Source: JBQCHF01 sp051953655
GTDB lineage: Bacteria; Actinomycetota; Actinomycetes; Motilibacterales; Motilibacteraceae
Length of the DNA stretch: 5,957 bases
Direction: 5' to 3'
Assembly (NCBI GenBank): GCA_051953655.1
Contig: JBQCIO010000319.1
Span: 1 to 5,957, forward strand
Under the pieces are notes generated by a model. The model was not told the origin of the DNA. It saw nothing but the letters and a program-made list of their open reading frames with translations, and searched no databases. Both the position numbers and the translations under genes were made by a program. Below, piece by piece: positions 1 through 4,517 of the stretch (its first letter is position 1; each line of letters begins with the position of its first letter).

Positions 1-118
1 AAACATCGTGGTTCTTCTCCCCACCATAACATTCCCCCCCCCCCCTCTTTCTCGGGTGCGTCTTCACTAAAAAAAAAAACTTTTTTTTTTTTTTGCGCCC
101 CCCCCCACGGCGCATCCG
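1..118. other. Homopolymer-rich low-complexity left end, probable contig-end artefact
   Basis: This stretch has runs of 12 C (34-45), 11 A (69-79), 14 T (81-94) and 9 C (98-106), and it contains no coding frame. The rest of the window is high-GC sequence with normal coding structure, so the change is abrupt and falls directly beyond the stop codon of the hydrolase gene. A 6-bp stem (94-99 pairing with 109-114) lies just downstream of that stop, and on the minus strand it is followed by an A run and then a T run, so a terminator-like role is conceivable. Poor base calling or misassembly at a contig end seems more likely, because runs like these are rare in high-GC actinobacterial chromosomes. 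Confidence 0.6.
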
Positions 119-1966
119 TCAGCTCACGCCCTGACCGACCACTGGCAGCCGCAGCACGTTCGGGGCGACCGGGTCCTGCGGGACGGTCACGGTGCCGACG
201 AGGTCCGACGGGTTGTAGGCGGCGTCGGAGGCGGCGAGCACCAGCCGGATCCGGTGCCCGGCGGGGAAACGCTCGACGATGCCGGGCAGCTCGATCCGCA
301 GCGGCTTGGTCACGTCGCTGACCCGCACCGGCGAGATCAGCTTGTGCTGCAGGTGCTCTGTGTCGTCCGGGGCGACGTCGTAGAGCTTGGCCATCAGCAC
401 CAGCCGGCCGGCCGGACCGGTCGCCTGGGCCGCGGCCGCCACCGGGGCGGAGAGCCGGACGTCCAGGGTCGGCACGCCGACGACGTCGACGTCGTGGTCC
501 AGCGGCCCGCTGGTCCAGGCCGCGAAGGTGCCCGGGGCGTCGTAGGGCTGCTGCGCCGGGACGTAGGAGCCCTCGACGCCGGAGACCTCGGAGTAGCTGG
601 TGGGCAGCGCGGGTGCCACCGACCACGAGGCCGAGCCCGGCTGCACCGCGGTGCGTGCGGTGACCAGGTCGCCGTCCCCGGACAGGTACAGCGGCTGCCC
701 CGCCGACACCGGGTAGGAGGACGCCGTGCCGTACGCCGGTGCCGCGTTGCCGGTGTACTTCACCCAGTCGCGGAAGTAGGCGAACTCCGGGCCGGTCGGC
801 GCGGACTTGACGCCCTTGAGCCAGTGGTCGAACCAGTCGCTGATCCGCTGGCCGAGGTAGGTGCTCGACAGGTCCGCTCCCGACAGGTCCAGCTCGCCGG
901 GCGCCGGGGTCATCTCGCTGTGCCCCCAGTACTGCCACGCCATCGCCACCGGCGTGCCCTGCGCCTTCAGGGCCTGGTACGTCCGCGCCGCCTCCTGCAG
1001 GTCGAACAGCGTGTCCGCCTGGCCCTGGATGAGGAACGTCGGCGCGTGCACGCGGTCTACGTAGGAGGCCACGCTCGCGCCCCGGGCCAGCCGAAGCGTG
1101 GCGTCGTCGGGGTAGCCCAGCGCCTCCAGCTCGGCCTTGGCCTGGCAGGCCTGGTCGGTGAAGTTGGGGCAGCCGACGTCCCGGCTCGGGTCGACCTGCA
1201 CGCCCTGCACGCCGTCGGCGATGCCGATCCCGAAGAACAGCGAGGTCCAGAAGCGCTTGTGCACCCCTACGCCCACCGGGGCGGCCGCCGTCGACCCGGC
1301 CGGCACCTGGTTCTGCGGGGCGAGCGAATAGGACAGGTCGTTCCAGGTGATCAGCGGCACCAGGGCGTCGATCCGCCGGTCCAGCGAGGCGGCGGCGAAC
1401 TGCACCCCGCCGCCGTAGGAGCCGCCGATCATCCCCACCCGCGGGTCGCCGGGCCCGTCCAGCCTCACGACGTCGACCTTCGTGCCGTCGGCGGCTGCGC
1501 GCGTGCCGGCGAGGACGTCGACCAGCTGCTGGGCGGCCCGGCCGTCGTGCTGCGGGTCGTCGAGGGTGATCTTGCAGCCGCTGCCGCCGAAACCGAGGCC
1601 GGAGTAGGACAGCACCGCGTAGCCACGGCGGGCGAAGGCCTGGCCGATCCCGGCCTGGTCGGCCTTGCTGCCGCCGAACCCGTTGGTGGTGAGGATGGCC
1701 GGCACCCGCCGCGAGGGCGAGGCCCAGGACGGGGTGTAGAGGTCGGCGGTCACCGAGCAGTGCTGGTCGTCGAGCGCGCCGACGGTGACGTCGACGGTGA
1801 GCGGCCGGACGAGCACGCCGTCGCCGTCGGCCGCGCCCGCGCCGCCGGCGGGGGCGACGAGCAGCCCGGCCGTGGTGGCGCCCAGGGCGCCGGTGAGGGC
1901 GACGGCGGCCAGTGCCCCGCGACGTCGCGAGCGGGGCCTGCGGGGGTGGTCGGGGGCGTCGGTCAC
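119..1966 (-). CDS. Secreted CocE/NonD-family hydrolase (X-Pro dipeptidyl-peptidase S15 type)
   Basis: This 615-residue protein is complete. The N-terminus has an Arg-rich region with SRRRGAL (13-19), a hydrophobic stretch to about residue 40 and an AGA|A cleavage site near 45, so export is likely, possibly by the Tat route. No lipobox Cys is seen. The alpha/beta-hydrolase domain covers roughly 55-390. It has NGFGGSK (95-101) near the oxyanion region, the nucleophile elbow GGSYGG with Ser183, a probable acid Asp318 in QADTLFD and a probable base His349 in WGHSE. The remainder, about 415-610, matches the PepX_C-type beta-sandwich of S15/CocE enzymes. Known relatives hydrolyse X-Pro peptides, esters such as cocaine, or acylated antibiotics, so the substrate here cannot be named. 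Cys70, Cys131, Cys266 and Cys274 could form disulfides outside the cell. The GTG start is chosen because AGGAGG lies 4 nt upstream and the signal peptide begins at once. The gene is divergent from sucC. Its C-terminus looks natural although it borders the anomalous left end. Confidence 0.9.
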   Translation of the reverse strand: MTDAPDHPRRPRSRRRGALAAVALTGALGATTAGLLVAPAGGAGAADGDGVLVRPLTVDVTVGALDDQHCSVTADLYTPSWASPSRRVPAILTTNGFGGSKADQAGIGQAFARRGYAVLSYSGLGFGGSGCKITLDDPQHDGRAAQQLVDVLAGTRAAADGTKVDVVRLDGPGDPRVGMIGGSYGGGVQFAAASLDRRIDALVPLITWNDLSYSLAPQNQVPAGSTAAAPVGVGVHKRFWTSLFFGIGIADGVQGVQVDPSRDVGCPNFTDQACQAKAELEALGYPDDATLRLARGASVASYVDRVHAPTFLIQGQADTLFDLQEAARTYQALKAQGTPVAMAWQYWGHSEMTPAPGELDLSGADLSSTYLGQRISDWFDHWLKGVKSAPTGPEFAYFRDWVKYTGNAAPAYGTASSYPVSAGQPLYLSGDGDLVTARTAVQPGSASWSVAPALPTSYSEVSGVEGSYVPAQQPYDAPGTFAAWTSGPLDHDVDVVGVPTLDVRLSAPVAAAAQATGPAGRLVLMAKLYDVAPDDTEHLQHKLISPVRVSDVTKPLRIELPGIVERFPAGHRIRLVLAASDAAYNPSDLVGTVTVPQDPVAPNVLRLPVVGQGVS

Positions 1967-1970
1967 GGGT

Positions 1971-1985
1971 CCTCCTGCTCAGGAG
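1971..1985 (-). promoter_or_regulatory. Strong ribosome binding site of the hydrolase gene, inside a small inverted repeat
   Basis: Read on the minus strand, AGGAGG (1976-1971) stands 4 nt before the GTG start at 1966 and fixes that start. The same bases belong to an inverted repeat: CTCCTG (1972-1977) and CAGGAG (1980-1985). In RNA this would give a 5-bp stem with a 4-nt loop that pairs most of the Shine-Dalgarno sequence. The site is seen directly; any control of translation by this pairing is inference. I saw no convincing minus-strand promoter between here and sucC. Confidence 0.6.
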
Positions 1986-2102
1986 CGCGGACGGGCGGGC
2001 GCGGTGCCCGGGTGACCCACCAACGACCACGCCCCCGCGCCGGTCACGGGCCGAGTCGCGTCGTCGTGCGCTCGTGCACCCTGCATCGGACCGCCACCCC
2101 GG

Positions 2103-2133
2103 TTCGGCCGAGGCGGCGGGCGGCGGCTAACCT
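2103..2133 (+). promoter_or_regulatory. Possible sucCD promoter
   Basis: TAACCT at 2128-2133 fits the TANNNT form of actinobacterial -10 elements and is one of very few A/T-containing hexamers in this GC-rich gap. A weak -35 candidate, TTCGGC, lies at 2103-2108, but the 19-nt spacer is longer than usual. If the -10 is real, transcription would start near 2140 and leave a leader of about 115 nt before sucC. The call rests on pattern alone. Confidence 0.3.
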
Positions 2134-2150
2134 CGGGCCGGGAGATCCAC

Positions 2151-2173
2151 CGCGACGAGGCGGGCTCGCCGCG
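2151..2173. repeat. Inverted repeat in the sucC leader
   Basis: CGCGACGAG (2151-2159) and CTCGCCGCG (2165-2173) are complementary at 8 of 9 positions, with A2155 opposite C2169, around a 5-nt loop GCGGG. It lies about 20 bp downstream of the possible -10 element and about 80 bp before the sucC start. It could be a leader hairpin or an operator, but in DNA this rich in G and C a short hairpin can also arise by chance. Confidence 0.35.
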
Positions 2174-2240
2174 GCCGGACCACTCTGCTCAGCACGACGC
2201 AGCAACAAGAGGCATCGGCCCGACCACCCGCGACGACCGC

Positions 2241-2245
2241 AAGGA
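2241..2245 (+). promoter_or_regulatory. Ribosome binding site of sucC
   Basis: AAGGA stands 10 nt before the GTG at 2256. No other in-frame start near the conserved N-terminus DLFEFQARDLF has a better site, so it supports the chosen GTG. The spacing is at the long end of the normal range and the match is modest. Confidence 0.5.
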
Positions 2246-2255
2246 CGGCAGACCC

Positions 2256-3446
2256 GTGGACCTGTTCGAGTTCCAGGCGAGGGACCTCTTCGCCAAGCAC
2301 GGCGTACCGGTGCTCGACGGCGCCGTCGCCGAGACCCCCGACGAGGCCGCGGACGCGGCCGAGAAGCTGCTGCCGGCCGGCGGCGGCAAGGTGGTCGTCA
2401 AGGCGCAGGTGAAGACCGGTGGCCGCGGCAAGGCGGGCGGCGTGAAGCTGGCCGACTCCGTGGACGACGCCCGGGCCAAGGCCGAGCAGATCCTCGGCAT
2501 GGACATCAAGGGCCACACCGTCCACCGCGTGATGATCGCCCCCGGTGCGCAGATCGCGGAGGAGTACTACTTCTCGGTGCTGCTGGACCGCGCCAACCGC
2601 ACCTACCTCGCCATGGCCTCCCGCGAGGGCGGCATGGAGATCGAGCAGCTCGCGGTGGAGAAGCCCGAGGCGCTGGCCCGCGTCCCCGTCGACGCGATCG
2701 AGGGCATCACCCCGGAGAAGGCCCGCGAGATCGTCGAGAAGGGCGACTTCCCCGCTGAGGTCGCCGACCAGGTCGCCGAGGCCGTCCAGAAGCTGTGGGA
2801 CGTCTTCGTGAAGGAGGACGCCACGCTGGTCGAGGTCAACCCGCTGGTGAAGACCGCCGACGGGAAGATCATCGCGCTGGACGGCAAGGTGACCATCGAC
2901 GGCAACGCCGAGTTCCGCCAGCCGGACCACGCCGCGCTCGCCGACAAGTACTCCGCGGACCCGCTCGAGGCGCGGGCCAAGGAGAAGGACCTCAACTACG
3001 TCAAGCTCGACGGCCAGGTCGGCATCATCGGCAACGGCGCGGGCCTGGTCATGTCCACCCTCGACGTCGTCGCCTACGCCGGCGAGGAGTTCGGCGGCAT
3101 GAAGCCGGCCAACTTCCTCGACATCGGCGGCGGCGCCAGCGCCGAGGTGATGGCCAACGGGCTCGACATCATCCTGTCCGACCCGTCGGTGCGCAGCGTG
3201 TTCGTCAACGTCTTCGGTGGCATCACCGCCTGCGACGCGGTGGCCAACGGCATCGTGCAGGCGCTGGAGATGCTCAAGGCGCGCGGCGACTCGCTCACCA
3301 AGCCGCTGGTCGTCCGGCTGGACGGCAACAACGCCGCCGAGGGGCGGCGGATCCTCGATGAGGCCGAGCACGACGTCATCGAGATGGTCGACACCATGGA
3401 CGACGCCGCGCGCCGCGCGGCCGAGCTGGCAGCCCAGGGAGCCTGA
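2256..3446 (+). CDS. sucC: Succinyl-CoA synthetase beta subunit (ADP/GDP-forming)
   Basis: SucC pairs with SucD to convert succinyl-CoA, phosphate and ADP or GDP to succinate, CoA and ATP or GTP, the substrate-level phosphorylation step of the TCA cycle in the cytoplasm. The 396-residue length is normal (E. coli SucC has 388). The N-terminal ATP-grasp domain runs to about residue 240: DLFEFQARDLF at the start, Lys49 in VVVKAQ and the GGRGKAGG nucleotide loop (55-62), Glu102/Glu103 in AEEYYFSV, Glu193 and Asn195 in EVNPL, and Asp209 in ALDGK as a metal ligand. The C-terminal ligase/flavodoxin-like domain has NGAGL (260-264), FLDIGGGAS (287-295) and FGGITACD (320-327). By alignment with E. coli, Glu193 is the residue that helps position the phosphohistidine of SucD. 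Position 20 is Leu, where the ATP-specific E. coli enzyme has Pro, so ATP or GTP preference cannot be called. It starts with GTG, and its stop lies 6 bp before sucD. No damage is seen. Confidence 0.98.
   Translation: MDLFEFQARDLFAKHGVPVLDGAVAETPDEAADAAEKLLPAGGGKVVVKAQVKTGGRGKAGGVKLADSVDDARAKAEQILGMDIKGHTVHRVMIAPGAQIAEEYYFSVLLDRANRTYLAMASREGGMEIEQLAVEKPEALARVPVDAIEGITPEKAREIVEKGDFPAEVADQVAEAVQKLWDVFVKEDATLVEVNPLVKTADGKIIALDGKVTIDGNAEFRQPDHAALADKYSADPLEARAKEKDLNYVKLDGQVGIIGNGAGLVMSTLDVVAYAGEEFGGMKPANFLDIGGGASAEVMANGLDIILSDPSVRSVFVNVFGGITACDAVANGIVQALEMLKARGDSLTKPLVVRLDGNNAAEGRRILDEAEHDVIEMVDTMDDAARRAAELAAQGA
3436..3441 (+). promoter_or_regulatory. Ribosome binding site of sucD within the end of sucC
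   Basis: AGGGAG lies in the last codons of sucC, 11 nt before the ATG at 3453. The placement inside the upstream gene, plus the 6-bp gap between the genes, fits coupled translation of the two subunits. Confidence 0.5.
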
Positions 3447-3452
3447 ACACCG

Positions 3453-4340
3453 ATGGCCATCTTCCTCACCGAGAACAGCAAGGTCGTCGTCCAGGGGATG
3501 ACCGGCTCCGAGGGGCGCAAGCACACCCAGCGGATGCTCAAGAGCGGCACGAACATCGTCGGCGGCACCAACCCGAAGAAGGCCGGCCAGACGGTCGAGT
3601 TCGAGGGTGCGAACCTCCCGGTGTTCGGCACCGTCGCCGACGCGGTCAAGGAGACCGGCGCCGACGTCTCGGTCGTGTTCGTGCCGCCGGCCGGCACCAA
3701 GGCCGCGGTCTACGAGGCCGTCGACGCGGGGGTGCCGCTGCTGGTCGTCATCACCGAGGGCGTGCCGGTGCACGACACCGCCGACTTCTTCCAGTACGCG
3801 CAGAACTCCGGCACCACCCGGATCATCGGGCCGAACTGCCCGGGCCTGATCAGCCCCGGGAAGTCCAACGCCGGCATCATCCCCGCCGACATCGCTCCGA
3901 CGGCCGGTCGGATCGGGCTGGTGTCCAAGTCCGGCACTCTGACCTACCAGATGATGTACGAGCTTCGGGACATCGGCTTCAGCTCCGCGGTGGGCATCGG
4001 CGGCGACCCGGTCATCGGCACCACTCACATCGACTGCCTCCAGGCGTTCCAGGACGACCCCGAGACCGACGCGATCGTGATGATTGGCGAGATCGGCGGC
4101 GACGCCGAGGAGCGCGCGGCGGCCTTCATCAAGGAGAATGTCACCAAGCCGGTGGTCGGCTACGTCGCCGGCTTCACCGCCCCCGAGGGCAAGACGATGG
4201 GCCACGCCGGCGCCATCGTCTCCGGCTCGGCCGGCACCGCGCAGGCCAAGAAGGAGGCCCTCGAGGCCGCCGGCGTGCGCGTGGGCAAGACCCCCTCCGA
4301 GACCGCGCGGCTCATGCGCGAGGTCATCGCCGGGCTGTGA
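3453..4340 (+). CDS. sucD: Succinyl-CoA synthetase alpha subunit
   Basis: SucD binds CoA and carries the phosphohistidine intermediate in the reaction shared with SucC. The 295-residue length is normal (E. coli SucD has 289). The N-terminal CoA-binding Rossmann domain covers about 1-130, with GMTGSEG (15-21), Lys42/Lys43 in TNPKK, VFVPPAGT (75-82), and ITEGVPVHD (100-108). GPNCPG (126-131) leads into the ligase domain, which has SKSGTLTYQ (158-166), GIGGDPVIGT (181-190), GEIGG with Glu213, and GHAGAI with His251. By alignment His251 is the phosphorylated His246 of E. coli SucD and Glu213 is its partner Glu208. All key residues are present. The ATG at 3453 begins the conserved AIFLTENSKVVVQG. 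It forms an operon with sucC, and its stop codon is part of a hairpin that begins the 3' structured region. Confidence 0.98.
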   Translation: MAIFLTENSKVVVQGMTGSEGRKHTQRMLKSGTNIVGGTNPKKAGQTVEFEGANLPVFGTVADAVKETGADVSVVFVPPAGTKAAVYEAVDAGVPLLVVITEGVPVHDTADFFQYAQNSGTTRIIGPNCPGLISPGKSNAGIIPADIAPTAGRIGLVSKSGTLTYQMMYELRDIGFSSAVGIGGDPVIGTTHIDCLQAFQDDPETDAIVMIGEIGGDAEERAAAFIKENVTKPVVGYVAGFTAPEGKTMGHAGAIVSGSAGTAQAKKEALEAAGVRVGKTPSETARLMREVIAGL

Positions 4341-4357
4341 CCCTGAGCTGTCACAGC
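4334..4357 (+). terminator. Hairpin over the sucD stop codon, possible terminator
   Basis: GCTGTGAC (4334-4341) pairs perfectly with GTCACAGC (4350-4357), an 8-bp stem with the 8-nt loop CCTGAGCT. The TGA stop of sucD (4338-4340) lies inside the left arm. No T run follows, which is common for actinobacterial terminators. The stem is seen directly; termination is inferred from its place at the end of the operon. Confidence 0.45.
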
Positions 4358-4362
4358 GCGCG

Positions 4363-4388
4363 CCGGCCCGCCGATGAGGTGGGGCCGG
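4363..4388. terminator. Second GC-rich hairpin after sucD
   Basis: CCGGCCC (4363-4369) pairs with GGGCCGG (4382-4388), a 7-bp all-GC stem with a 12-nt loop and no T run. It lies between the stop-codon hairpin and the large palindrome. In sequence this rich in G and C, a 7-bp stem is weak evidence alone; the position in a convergent gap gives it some weight. Confidence 0.3.
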
Positions 4389-4399
4389 GCCGCGTCGAC

Positions 4400-4483
4400 A
4401 CGACCACGGGCCCGTGATCCTTGCTCGCCCACCGAGGCAGATCTGCCTGGGTCGGCGAGGAGAGATCACGGGCCCGTCGTCGT
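4400..4483. repeat. 84-nt near-perfect palindrome between convergent genes, likely bidirectional terminator
   Basis: The arms 4400-4441 and 4442-4483 are each 42 nt and pair at 36 positions. Mismatches are at 4405/4478, 4420/4463, 4421/4462 (a possible U-G pair in one RNA), 4423/4460, 4430/4453 and 4434/4449. There is no spacer: the centre is GGCAGATCTGCC. The longest unbroken stem is the 14 bp ACGGGCCCGTGATC (4406-4419) with its complement at 4464-4477. Each outer end also holds its own small palindrome, CACGGGCCCGTG (4405-4416) and ACGGGCCCGT (4468-4477). It sits between sucD and a minus-strand protease gene, so a stem would form in either transcript. A terminator for both genes is the simplest reading. 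A dispersed palindromic repeat or a small non-autonomous element is the alternative; I see no flanking target-site duplication. Confidence 0.75.
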
Positions 4484-4487
4484 TCCC

Positions 4488-4516
4488 GGGCGCAGCGGGG
4501 GATCCAGCTAGCGCCC
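4488..4516 (-). terminator. Hairpin just after the protease gene, possible terminator
   Basis: GGGCGC (4488-4493) pairs with GCGCCC (4511-4516). The stem continues with AGC (4494-4496) and GCT (4507-4509) past a bulged A4510, leaving a 10-nt loop. On the minus strand it begins 1 nt after the protease stop codon (4520-4518). There is no T run. The position supports a terminator for the protease gene, with the large palindrome behind it as a possible second barrier. Confidence 0.4.
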
Positions 4517-4517
4517 C

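Noticed and set aside
1960..2050. Ten-base direct repeat CGGTCACGGG at 1960-1969 and 2041-2050
   Set aside because: One copy overlaps the hydrolase start codon. Two copies of a short GC-rich word 81 bp apart are too little to call an operator or attachment site.
254..2758. Plus-strand open frame of 834 codons across the hydrolase gene and into sucC
   Set aside because: It runs opposite the hydrolase and then in a different frame over sucC. The Arg/Gly-rich product has no recognisable domain, and long shadow frames are common at this GC content.
2127..4469. Minus-strand open frame of 780 codons opposite sucC and sucD
   Set aside because: It is antisense to two well-recognised genes. Its translation is low-complexity, rich in Gly, Arg, Val, Asp and His, as expected from reading GC-rich codons in the wrong frame, and it matches no family I know.
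4400..4483. The palindrome as a transposon end or CRISPR-like repeat
   Set aside because: There is only one copy, no repeated spacers, no transposase gene and no visible target-site duplication.
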